Below, one piece after another: positions 20,409-37,909 of a stretch of 64,000 nt of DNA. How positions within the stretch are numbered: position 1 is the first letter of the stretch; each line of letters opens with the position of its first letter. Origin of the DNA: Paratrimastix pyriformis. Lineage: Eukaryota > Preaxostyla > Paratrimastigidae. A model generated the notes under the pieces. It was not told the origin of the DNA, did not search any database, and saw only the letters and a program-made list of their open reading frames with translations. Both the position numbers and the translations under genes were made by a program. The DNA lies in the NCBI GenBank assembly GCA_027972325.1, contig JAPMOS010000048.1, positions 199,501 to 263,500 on the forward strand. The letters are read 5' to 3'.

Positions 20409-20544
20409 ATTGCGGTTCAAAGAAAAATCGAAACCTGTGGGTGGAAGGTTTTTACTCTTGTTGATGGAACCGGGAAGCCCACACACACACATACACGCGA
20501 TCAGTCCCTTTGCTCCACACACACATACACACGCGGCACTGCCA

Positions 20545-20690
20545 CCTTGCGACCATCTTCAGGCGGTGCCGCCTGTCGGATGTGCTCTGCCGCTGCCAGG
20601 GCGTCACCATCCCCGCCACCGATCGGGTCTGCGCTGCCCCCAATGGGAATCGCACGATTCTGTGATGATGCATCATATATTTGAACGCCC
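20545..20690 (+). repeat. Dispersed repeat also present at 36840-36965
   Basis: The block with ccatcttcaggcggtgccgc and ccgccaccgatcgggtctgc recurs at 36840-36965 in a COG6 intron with few changes. In both places it lies shortly after a CA-rich tract. Family unknown. Confidence 0.85.
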
Positions 20691-20963
20691 ACATTGCAAG
20701 CCGTGGAAGAGAGCTACAGATTAGACCCAGCGCACTCAATGAAAATGAGATCGGTTTTCGAACGCGAACAGGTGGACCCCCACCGCCGTGGCCTGCGGTC
20801 CAGAGGAGAACGGAACCAGAAGGAACGCGAAGAAAGAAAGCCACTCGGAGTCCCCAGTGATTGGGCCACCGGCGGGGGATTCCAAGTGGTGGCTCTGGGC
20901 GGGGGCGGCTCGCGCCGAGGGTCGACGGCTGGCAATCGGTGTCATCCTCGTCGCCACCGAGGG

Positions 20964-22255
20964 TCACTGCCGGAAGAGCTCCCATGCCCCAATAATCCGT
21001 GTCTCGCCCGGGCTCATGGTGGCCCAGGCTTCGGGGCCGCCCGGGATGCGAGCGGCTTCCTCCGGGCACTCGGCAACCACAGGGATCGGCCTTGGAGGCT
21101 CCCTGCGTGCGACGGCGGCATCGGCTGCCGGCTGGTGGGTCTCGATGGCGCACTCGATCAGAAGCTGGCAGAGCGGCACAAGATTGGGCGCTTCTCCGCG
21201 CCGCGTGGGGGCCCGAACAGCTGTCAATGCCTGCAGCATCTGGGTGCGCCGACGGGGGATGCAAACCGGGAGGGGACAGTGGTGGCCGAGGAAGAGCGTC
21301 GACACGAGCCGAGACAGCCGGCCTGGTGAGGGGGTGGAGGTGAAGGAGCGCCAACGGGACAGCGCAGACAGACCATTGCCATCGCAAAACGGATGAACGT
21401 CGTTGAGATGGAACAGAACCAGGGTCGAGAGCGCAAAGGAACGCTTCAACCCCACAAGAAAATCGGTGGTTTGAAATTCTGCAGGGGTCAGAACGAATCT
21501 CCGAAGCCTCGAGAAAATCACCTTCAGCGCGTCTTCAATCACGGTATGACGCAGATAGGTGATTGGGGGATCGGTGGCAAAGGCGCCGACTTCCCGAAAT
21601 CTTGCCGATGCGGCGCACTTCACGCGAACCGAAGTGCCGACGGGATAGAGTTGCCGATGGAGCTCACACAGAGTGTTGGGAGTGAGGAATGTGTGTCCAG
21701 AACTGCGGGAACACTGATGAGAACGCCAGTCGGGAGAGGGAAATATGCGAACCGATGGGATTTCATCAGGACATCGAAACAGCGCTCAACTTGGAGGCGG
21801 TGATCCGCAGACAAAGAGCTGGTCATGCCCTGGATCGTAGCGATGATGTCGCCGGCAGAAACTTGCTCACCTTCAAGCTTGAAGTTCGAAGAAATCCAAC
21901 GCGCGACAGAATGCATCGTTTCTTGGTGGGTCGGGATCTCGACAGGATGGCGCGTGCTTTTTTCCGCAGACTCTTTCTCTGTTTTCAAGACCATGAGAAC
22001 GTCGCGAAGGCGGGAAAAAAGTGAGGCAAGCTCGGGACTCTCGACAAATTCAACGTCGATCGGAAAATCAAGGCCAATGCAACGCACCGGTCCCTCATCG
22101 ACATTGATCGTTGCTTGAGCGGCGGGCACAACTCCATCCATTGCCGACCGGGGTTCTGTAGATCGGAAGGCAGCGCATCCGCCTTGTGAGTTTTCGGATA
22201 TCGCTGCAGCTGTCGAAGTCTGGGGCAGAGACCGGGCCTTCGGTGCGCTCGTCAT
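20964..22255 (-). CDS. Fic-domain protein (probable AMPylase/NMP-transferase)
   Basis: Fic proteins transfer AMP or another nucleotide moiety to hydroxyl side chains of target proteins. The catalytic loop is split by a 51-nt intron (21373-21323): the exons read HPFCDGNG and RLSRLVSTLFLGHH, which join to HPFCDGNGRLSRL, a complete HxFx(D/E)GNGRxxR motif. Upstream, ISSNFKLEGEQVS resembles the inhibitory-helix motif (xxxEG followed by N or E) of self-inhibited Fic proteins. The segment after the motif (HCPLPVCIPRRRTQMLQAL) fits the usual Fic C-terminal helices. I chose the ATG at 22255 (MTSAPKARS). The frame changes near 21700, which may be a further small intron or a one-base error. No TPR or membrane segment is seen, so it is not a FICD orthologue. 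Length is about 420 residues. Direct repeats flank the gene. Confidence 0.85.
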
Positions 22256-22547
22256 TCGGCAGTAGGCACCATTATGTAGTTGAGGTTCATTTCCCAATGC
22301 CACACCAGTACCCAAGCACCACTCAGTGGGGCGTTCGCACAAAGCACCACTCAGTGGGGCGTTCGCACAAAGCACCCAAAATTGTTCGTTCGGAAGACTC
22401 ACTCGAACGATTGCCCGTCCGAAGAGGAACCCGTTTGCTCCCGTGCGGGGGGGTCACCTCGCCCAGCAGGACATCTCGCTCCAATTTGTTTTCGAACAGG
22501 TCCTCTCGGGCCCGCGACCCGTCCACACTTGAAGCCCCCGCCGCCCC

Positions 22548-22765
22548 CGAGGGATGCATCCCACCCGCTCGTGTGTCGACACCACCACGCGGGGCGGGGG
22601 ATTGGAATGTGCCCCAGCGCACAAACTGCGCGCGGAAGGGAAGGCCACACGAGGCCTAACGCTGGCCCAAGCGCTGGAGGACGACGACGACTGGGCTGGA
22701 GTCCGGCCGGTCGAACTTTGAGCCTTTTTCTTTGATTCAACGAACGCAGACTGTAAATGATCGGA
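22548..22765 (+). repeat. Dispersed repeat, copy 2 (right of Fic gene)
   Basis: This is the direct-orientation partner of 20177-20408. It lies about 290 bp upstream of the Fic start codon, on the other side of the gene. Confidence 0.85.
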
Positions 22766-22987
22766 TTAACACGATACTGACTGATTGGGTTCGATCGGCC
22801 AAATTCTGGTGGTGGTAAAAAGTTTTTCTTTTGTTGGGATAGCCAAGCTGTGGAGTAAGGCTCCCCCTCTTCAGTTTGGGAGACCCACCACCCGAAGGTA
22901 CAGTTGATCTGTTTTTCGGACAATGCGTCCCACCCTCGCGAGACTGGGAGAACGAAACCAGAAGGTTGAGTCGACTCTTTTGCCATC

Positions 22988-23384
22988 ATGAGCAAGAAAA
23001 ACGACCTGAGGCGGAGGAAGAAGGAACACGAGAAGGCGATCGATGTCTGCCGTATTTTGACATTATTAGTTTTTAATGTCCATGCGCACAGCGGGAGAAG
23101 AAACAGGCCGAAAAATCCCAAAGCCGTGCCGTTACGCGGATGCAGGCCCGCGATAAAGCAGAGCGTAACGAAATGGAACTCGAGAAGGTGAAGAGCAATC
23201 CTATTGTCCAAGAGGTCCGTCGACTGCTGTGCCAAATTCAGAATTCCATGTTTTTGCGGGAATATGGCAGCATCTTGCCCAAGAAGCACAAGAATCCAAG
23301 AAGAAGAAGAAGAAGGCGGCCCGTGCTGCTGTGGCTGCTGCTGCCGCTGCCGCTCCCGAATCAGCGATGCCCGTCGAAAAGTAA
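22988..23384 (+). CDS. Small K/R/E-rich protein, function unknown
   Basis: Three exons (22988-23044, 23092-23187, about 23301-23384) encode roughly 78 residues: MSKKNDLRRRKKEHEKAID, then REKKQAEKSQSRAVTRMQ, a helical ERNEMELEKKKKKK stretch and an Ala-rich tail ending PESAMPVEK. Introns are 47 nt (donor GTCTGC) and about 113 nt. The third-exon acceptor is ambiguous within AAG repeats. The composition suggests an RNA- or ribosome-associated protein, but no family is recognised. It is convergent with HAUS3, with 46 bp between stops. Confidence 0.6.
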
Positions 23385-23430
23385 ACCGGATTCACTTCAT
23401 GTTGAGAACATCGGTGGCTATTTATTATTA

Positions 23431-25844
23431 TTATATGGCGATTTCCATTGCGCGTGCTCGTTGCGTAAACTCGTCCATAAACCGTTGCAAGGTGGGCGGC
23501 GACAGGAAAAAATGCAGGTAGAGGTCGCGGTCGAAGGCGGCCAGCCGGTCGATGGGGGCTCCCTCCCCTGGCATCAGCGACTTGGCCTCGCGGAGGAGCT
23601 GCTCGAGTTCGGACGTCAGCCGGTCGGCGGCACCGTTGAGGCGCCGGATGGCGTGCAGCACCGCGACCGGGGCAAAGAGGGGCCGCCGGGAGAACGGGCT
23701 GCCCGCCGCCCCAAAGAGGAGCCGCTCCGCGAGGGCCGTGTTGAGGCTCACCCGGCGCAGCAGCTCGTCGGCCGCCCGCCGGGCCAGGCGGAACTCGTCC
23801 TGGGCGTGGGCCTGCAGGACGACCCGCCGGCACATGTCCATCAGGGCCGCGTGCGAGAGCAGGAACGAGGACGAGGCGGCAGCGGCGGAGCGCCCCGTCG
23901 GGGCGTCGGCGGTCCCTCGGGTGGGGGCCGGCTGGGCCTGGGGCGGTGGGGACCCCGTGAGCAGGGCGTAGAGCCGGTGGGCGGTGAGGTCGTCCGAGGG
24001 CACCGTCTGGCGCGGCCCGGTGGAGTCCTCACCGACCTGGGGAGACGAGTGCAATCAGGGGAAAGGAACGGTTGGAATTGAAAATTGGGGAGGAAGGTGG
24101 CAGCAGGGAATGGGGAGAAGAGGCCACTTTTTGTGCGGACCTGGTAGGGCAGTGCGTTGGCCATGTGTGCGTCGAGGCGACCCAGAACCACGGCGATCTC
24201 GCGTTCCATGGTGCGCACCTGGTCGGCCACATCCCGGTGCGCCTCCGTCTCGGCCCGGATGCAGGCGCCCAGCAACAGGTGACGCGCCTGCTGGGAGAGC
24301 AGCATGTCGACCACCCGGTTGTGGAGCCGCTTCCACCTGGGGGATGGGATTGTGGGATGGGGGGAGGAGAGAGGGGAGGGGGGGAGGAGAGGAAAATGAA
24401 GTGCGGGGATGGAGGCTGTCAGATGGTGTGCTCCTCTCCGCCTCTCCATCCAAACTTTCCACGTCCACCCTCCACCACCCTCCACCACCCTCCACCACCC
24501 TCCACCACCCTCCACCACCCTCCATCACCGCTCCTTCCCACCTCCACCTCCTTCCACTGCCACGGACCTCAGCTGGTTTCTGTGCTTCTGTTTGTAGTTC
24601 GCCTGCAGAATCTCGGCGCCCTGGACCCTGGCCAGCTCGCCCAGCATGGCCGGGATGGTTTCCATCAGCCGCCGAATGGCTCGGCTCCGTTCCGTCAGCG
24701 CGGCGCCCCGGGGCAGGTGGGGCGGGGCCGCATCGAAGCGGCACAGGTCGGCAATCAGGCGAATATCGGCCGGGCTGAGCCGGGCGGCCCGTTCGGCGGC
24801 CTGCTGGTGGACGGCGCCCCACAGGGCGGCCGACATACGCGCCTCCAGCAGCTGCCGCTGGGTGACAGGATACAAATCCTGCAGCCGGGCGAGCTCCTGG
24901 GACTGGCGTCGGTAGGTCTCGTCCTGGGACAGCTGCATCTCGCCCAGCATCAGCGCGTTGCTCTGGGCGGCCGTCGGGGGCGCCGGCCCGGGGGATCCCT
25001 GGGCATCCTGGGCGTAGAGGATCCTCTGAATGATGACGTCGGTCCGATCGGTGGCCGAGACGGTCGTCTTGGCACCACCGGGGGCGGCAGCAGGGCGGGC
25101 GGAGGGGCGGTCTTGGGGCAACTGCTCGACAAACGTGCGGATGGCGTGCATGTGCGCGTTGTCGGCCTCTTCGTAGGGCTCGAGGGGCGCAGTGGCCAAA
25201 AAGGAGGAGGAGGACTCAGGAGGGGGAGGAGGAGGAGGCGGGGGCGCTGAGGCGTCAGGGGATGGGATGGCGCGCTCGTAAAACGCAAATAAATCGGCGG
25301 AACATTCTTGGAGGGCCGCACAACGCTGGTCCAAGAGATCTCCAATCCGGGCGGCCGCCGAGTGAGCCTCCCGGAGCCGCATCTCTGCCTCCTGCTGGTG
25401 GGTGGCGAGGCGCACCCGCTCCGCTTCCTGTTTCCTCTTCAGGGCCACGAAATGGTCGCGCCTTCCAGTGAGCTGCCGTAATCGGCGGCGCAGATGCTCG
25501 AGCTCAGCGGGGGAGTCGAGGTCCTCGTCGGGGGTGGCCGGAAGAGATTCGGTCGGAGATGGAGAGATGGTTTTCAGTGCAGTCGCAAGTTGTTCTCCGC
25601 GAAGCTCCTTGTTTCCCGGTACGACAACAGTTTCGAATGTTTGGACCTCTTGCTCGGTGAGGACATTATCCGGGCCGATGGAGTTGATGAGCCAATTGAG
25701 GAAGGGTCGAGTGGCCTCTGGAACAAAAAGCCAATCGAGACTTGCCGGAGGGAAGGTTTTCGTGTATCCAATTTCCCTAATAAACGCGGCAAGGCGGGCA
25801 GTCTGCGATTGCTGCTTCAACAACTTTGAATAATTTGGCCCCAA
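23431..25844 (-). CDS. HAUS3: Augmin (HAUS) complex subunit 3
   Basis: Augmin recruits gamma-tubulin to spindle microtubules and drives branching nucleation. The N-terminus IREIGYTKTFPPASLDWLF, then FLNWLINSIGPDNVLTEQEV and LATALKTI, follows HAUS3 closely (IGYP...DWLF, FLKWF, NVLSERELEAF, EALKT). A long coiled-coil middle follows; the C-terminus AFDRDLYLHFFLSPPTLQRF matches the conserved end (REFYVYFL). Exons: 25802/25844-24568, 24336-24141 and 24036-23431, donors GTCCGT and GTCCGC. The first long exon has no ATG: its open frame begins after a stop just upstream of 25844, and an acceptor (TCGCAG) ends at 25803. A short initiating exon further right is therefore likely; it was not found and would overlap or adjoin BBIP1. 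About 690 residues. Confidence 0.85.
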
Positions 25845-25877
25845 GGACTGTCAGTGGTTCCTCTGGGTTTTAGGCAC

Positions 25878-26189
25878 ATGCAAGAAGAATCGGTCGGTCC
25901 TCCTTTGACGTGCGGATTTGGGGATTTTTTGCCGTTAGGGGAGGCCACAGGCCGGACTTCTCGAAGAGATATTACCCAAAACTGGGCTTGTCTATTCGGA
26001 GAAGACATCTTTGTGGTTTGCACGCCTTCCACCCTGTGGCTTCTCACCTTCCAACTTGTCCGCAATGTCCTTAGTGAGGCTCTTTGCAAGCCAAAGATTA
26101 TCCCCATCAAGAGTTTGACTGTGAAAAAAATGGAGAAGATGGCAAAGGAAGCCGCGAAGCCTTCCACTGCAGCCCCACCTCCCCAATGA
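25878..26189 (+). CDS. BBIP1: BBSome-interacting protein 1 (BBIP1/BBIP10)
   Basis: BBIP1 is the smallest BBSome subunit, needed for BBSome assembly and cilium membrane traffic. Three exons (25878-25892, 25951-26015, 26075-26189) separated by introns of 58 and 59 nt join in frame to a protein of about 64 residues. It starts MQEESAGLLEEILPKTG and has the hallmark LCKPKIIPIKSLTVKKMEKM (human: [20 protein letters not shown]). Spacing from the LPK motif to LCKP is conserved within one residue, and length is close to the human protein (about 70). Donors are GTCGGT and GTTTGC. It lies head to head with HAUS3. The gene is invisible as one long open frame, because the exons use different frames. Confidence 0.9.
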   Translation: MQEESVGPPLTCGFGDFLPLGEATGRTSRRDITQNWACLFGEDIFVVCTPSTLWLLTFQLVRNVLSEALCKPKIIPIKSLTVKKMEKMAKEAAKPSTAAPPPQ

Positions 26190-26230
26190 AACCCGACGAC
26201 CTGGCTGTACAGAGCAAAAACGACAACACA

Positions 26231-27197
26231 TTAGCCGAATTGGTACTCTTGTTCTTCAAAAGATTGAGAAGGGGGCGGAGGAAGGATCGGCTCGCCCATC
26301 TTTGTCTCGTCCTCCTCCATCAGAAATTCGTCATCCTCCGGGGGTGGTGTGGTGGGGGCGGGGGGTGGTGGAGGAGCTGCCTTCTTGTCATCTTCTCCTT
26401 CCTCATGAAGGGAACACTCCAAAGCGATTTCCCCTTCGCCACCGGTCGGCTCTGGTGCCGCTCGGGCCGAATCCTCCGGTGGTGGCGGTGGCGGCGGTGA
26501 TGGCCGCAACGAAGTGCTGGTCGGAGGTCTTGGTGGGGAGCTGGAAGCAGCTTTTCTTTTGGGGCTCTCGTCCTTGTTGATCGGGCCTGAGGGCGCCTTG
26601 CTGCTCTCTCCATGGGGCTCGTCCGGTTTGCCTTTCTTCTTGGGCTTCCGGGCTTTGGCTGGGTTGGCCGAGGGGCAGTTCTTCTCCGCAAAGGTTTGCA
26701 GGTGCTCCACCTGCGCGGCGGATCGTGTGGCGTAAGTGTGAAAGGCGTAGTGTATGTGAGAGAGTTGAAGGTGAAGGTGGTGTGGGTGGGTGGGTGGGTG
26801 GGTGGCGGGTGGCGGGTGGCGTGGCGGGTGGCGGGGTGACGGGTGAAAAACTCGACCATAGCCTTCGATTTTCGAGCCGTAAGCTTTACATCATCCAGGT
26901 TGATTGTTGTACGCTTGGCATGGTGGGCGAAGGCTCTCAAGTCTTCGGCATAAGATTGGGAGAATCGAAAAAGGACTTCGGTCAGCCCCGCTTCGAACGC
27001 GTGTGAAATGGTCATCTACATCAAAAATGGTAGATGTGTCAGGCCGTCAAGCGGCAGACATCTTGCTCCTGCTCTTCACCGGTTTTCATCATGTCCTGAA
27101 GTACATCGTGTAATGCGTAATAAAGGGCACACTTGACGATGTGCTCTTCTTTTATGTCTTCTTCACCGCCGATGTTGTGATCGTCCAGCCCTTCCAT
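26231..27197 (-). CDS. CENPS: Centromere protein S / MHF1 histone-fold protein
   Basis: CENP-S pairs with CENP-X in a histone-fold complex that acts at the inner kinetochore and, as MHF, with FANCM at stalled forks. Exons: 27197-27060 (MEGLDDHN... IVKCALYYALHDVLQDM, helix 1), 27015-26857 and 26710-26231. Removing the 44-nt intron gives EEQEQDMTISHAFEAGLTEV. The signature HAKRTTINLDDVKLTARKSK matches the near-invariant CENP-S HAKRTTIN-EDVKLLARRS. The C-terminal exon adds an unusual tail of about 150 residues, Lys/Pro/Glu-rich and probably disordered, absent from the short animal protein. Donors are GTCTGC and GTCGAG. Confidence 0.92.
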
Positions 27198-27452
27198 CGG
27201 CGAACAAGAGCAAGCTGTCAAACACGCCAATTGCACCAGGTGGGTGATAGCAGCCCATCCGGAAAAACGACTTGGTCCGATTCCAACACATGGAAGCGCA
27301 AAGGGACAAGAGATCGGCTCTCTATGATCGAAAAACTGGGGGAACGCCCCGCGAATTGCCGTTCGGGACGGAAATCTGCTGGGGTGATGTGGCAGGGTTT
27401 TAGCCACGTTCACCCCGGAACAGTTCCCGTTATCTTCGCCGGGAACACAGCA
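27198..27452. promoter_or_regulatory. 255-bp shared 5' region, CENP-S and OPA transporter
   Basis: Divergent start codons at 27197 (-) and 27453 (+) delimit this region. An in-frame ATG near 27390 could extend the transporter N-terminus and shorten it. Inferred from position. Confidence 0.4.
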
Positions 27453-29437
27453 ATGAGTGTAGCTGTCGACTGGTCCATTCGTGCTATCATCGCATGCATT
27501 GTCATTGCTGCTTGCGTGATTGATCTGACTCACAATCCTCTGAAGCACACCAGGAAATACGTCAACTTCCGGTTCGGCATCGTCTTGCTCCAGTCCTTCG
27601 GTGGGCTGACGCATTTTTATTTTCACCTAGTTTCTTGAATTGGTTCTTGGTTGGTATCACATATTCTGGGACCTATTTTGGCAGATACAACATGAACGTA
27701 GCGAACCAACAACGTATCTGGGATGTTCTTGGCGTTGACAAAACTGGCTTCGGCTGGGTTATCACCGTTGGCTTCATTGTTTACGGTGTCTTTGTCGTCA
27801 TCAACGGCATCTTGGTCGATAAGATGGGTGGCCGGAAGGCAACCATCATTGGCGCGATGGGTTCTGCTATTGTGAACGTTTTCATGGGCATCTACGCTCT
27901 ATTCATGCCGTTCAAGGGTTTCGCCAACATTATCATCATCTGCCTCCTGTATGCCATCAACAATTATTTCCAGACTTTCTGCACCAGCGCCATTTGCAAG
28001 GTTCGTTATTATTCACATGTAGCTCCAATTTCTGTTCGTTCCCCAATCCCCCCCCCCCCCCCCCCCCCCCCGTCCCGCCCGACACCAGGTTGGCGTGAAC
28101 TTCTACAACTTCCGCGAGCGTGGCTTTTTCAGCGGCATCTTCGGCGTCATCATCGCCTTCGGCTTCTTCCTTGCCTTTGATGTGAACGACTCGATCATCA
28201 ACGTGCTGCACTGGTCCTTCCTGTTCTTCATTCCGGCCGTCATGATGTTCGGCTTCGCCGCCGCCTGCTACTTCTACATCCGCTCCACCCCCGAGGATGC
28301 CGGCTTCTCCCCTGTCGATGAGGAGTCCATTGCCGCTGCCAACGCCACTGCCGCCACTGCCACCGAGGACCCCACCGCCCCCCTGAACGCCCCCGCGGGC
28401 TCTGTCGAGATGCCCAAGAAGCAGCCCAAGAAGACCCAGGACTACGGCCTGCCCTTCATGCAGCTCGTCAGGAAGGTGTTCTTCAACCCGATCTTCATCC
28501 TGTTCTGCGTCATTGACTTCTGCGTGGGCTGGTGCCGCGACGGTATCCTTTCGTGGTTCCCCTCCTTCCTGCACGACTACCTCAACATCGACAAGGACTC
28601 CGACTTCTACCACATTGCCTCGGCCGGTGTCACCCTCGGCGGCATGTTCGGCTCCCTTGGTGCTGGTCCGTCCGACCCCCCCGATTGTGAAGAGCCTGAG
28701 GAGGCGGGCAGCTGGGTCGGGGAGAGGGAAGGACTCCTTCTCATGACTTCGTCTTCTCTGTTGGTAGGCATGATCTCCGACCTGGTCTTCGGTTCCCGCC
28801 GGCCCCCTGTGGCCTTCATTGCCCTGATCGGTTTCGCCGGCTGCGTCATCCTGATCTACTTCGCCGGCCACATCCAGTGGCTTGCCGCCTTCGGCGTCGG
28901 CCTGTCCAGCTTCTTCTTCTCCTCCGTGCACGGCATCATCACTTCGACCTGCGCTATGGACTTCGCCGGCTCCAAGGCCACCGGTCTGCCCTCCCTTTCC
29001 TTGGCGCGGCCGATGTGGTGGTTGGCCCTGGCTCCGACCCTCCTTCACCATTCCTTGTGCTCCGTTTCTTTTCCCCGGGATTGCCCCTCGCAGGCACTGC
29101 CGTCGGTCTCCTCGATGGTGTCCAAAAGATTGGCTCCTCTCTGACGGGTGTCGCCATGGCCGCCATCATTGGCGGGCAGAAGCCTGGCAACTACGGCGCC
29201 TGGTCTGTTCCCGCGACCCAAAGCCGTTCTCACTCATACCCTCTCCCCAGGGCCCTCTCCATGATTCCTGGTGCTGCCATTGGCGCCATCCTGGTTCTGT
29301 TCATCATCAACCGGAAGCCCCCAGGGGCCGAGAAGAAGGCCCCCGCTGCTGCTGGTTACACCCCTGTTCCCGCCTCCGAGAATGCCGATACCAGCATCAA
29401 CAATTTCCAGGGTACCAGCCCCGCTGCTGCTGAATAA
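27453..29437 (+). CDS. Organophosphate:Pi antiporter (OPA/GlpT-UhpT-like) MFS transporter
   Basis: Six exons (27453-27571, 27631-28000, 28089-28665, 28768-28982, 29094-29202, 29251-29437) give about 525 residues with a 12-segment MFS pattern. The splice giving KYVNFRFLNWFLVGITYSGT yields FGRYNMNVANQ, the OPA-type first helix with its conserved Arg and Asn. Other family marks are VGVNFYNFRERGFFSGIFG after helix 4, the GILVDKMGGRK loop, a long central loop (Pro/Lys-rich) and GSSLTGVAMAAIIGG in the C-half. OPA carriers exchange glycerol-3-phosphate, phosphoglycerate or hexose phosphate for phosphate; the exact substrate is not readable. An N-terminal extra hydrophobic segment (IRAIIACIVIAACVIDL) precedes helix 1. 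Codon use is strongly G/C-ending, as in highly expressed genes. Confidence 0.88.
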
Positions 29438-29665
29438 CCACTTCCTCTCCTCGCACAACCCCTTACTCCTTTCCTGTTTTTATCTCCGATCATTCTCTGT
29501 CCTTTCCCCATCAATCATCCTTTCGACAATGAACAACAGTAGTCACCTGAACCGATCATTGGTTGTCTCCTGCCAATGTTGGCTGGAGAACGAGACCGCA
29601 ATTTTCGTCGGGAGAGGGGGTGACAGAGAGATCACAAGAACCAAAGGGTGCTATGCACTGTTGCG

Positions 29666-37525
<7,860 letters not shown>

Positions 37526-37909
37526 ACATGGCCGTCAAGATGAATGCGATGCGATTGCTCTGCGCTCTTCGCGAGGACATTTCGGGCAGCAGGCGATTTG
37601 GGGGCCGCCCACGTGGGAACCAAAGGAACGATGGGAAAATGGATGCCGGTGTACGAGCTCGCCCTCTGAAGATCAAGGACGGGGGGGAAACGGTCTGGCC
37701 CGACGATGGGGCGATCGCCAAAGACGGACAAGGGGAAAGGGGAAAATGATCAGGCCAGCCCGGGGAGGAGAATAGGCAAGGAAAAGGAGCAAAGAAAAAA
37801 ATGTCTGGTCTGACTCGTCCTGTCACCCATATCTCCTCCCCCACCCAAAGGTTGTTGCTTCATTCGCGGGCAATGACGCCCCAGACCCAAGACCCCGCCG
37901 CGTGAAGTC
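37526..37909. other. Intergenic, COG6 to F-box/LRR gene
   Basis: 384 bp between two plus-strand genes. I see no gene; the sequence is not repetitive. Confidence 0.6.

Noticed and set aside
25802-25844. TTG at 25844 as the HAUS3 start codon
   Set aside because: A stop precedes it and no ATG follows in the conserved N-terminus; an acceptor at 25803 points to a missing first exon.
26302-27006. Plus-strand frames opposite CENP-S
   Set aside because: Antisense shadows of the CENP-S exons and a GGGT-rich intron.
27039-27626. Minus-strand 195-codon frame as one protein
   Set aside because: Only its last part is CENP-S exon 1; the rest is antisense to the OPA transporter's first exon.
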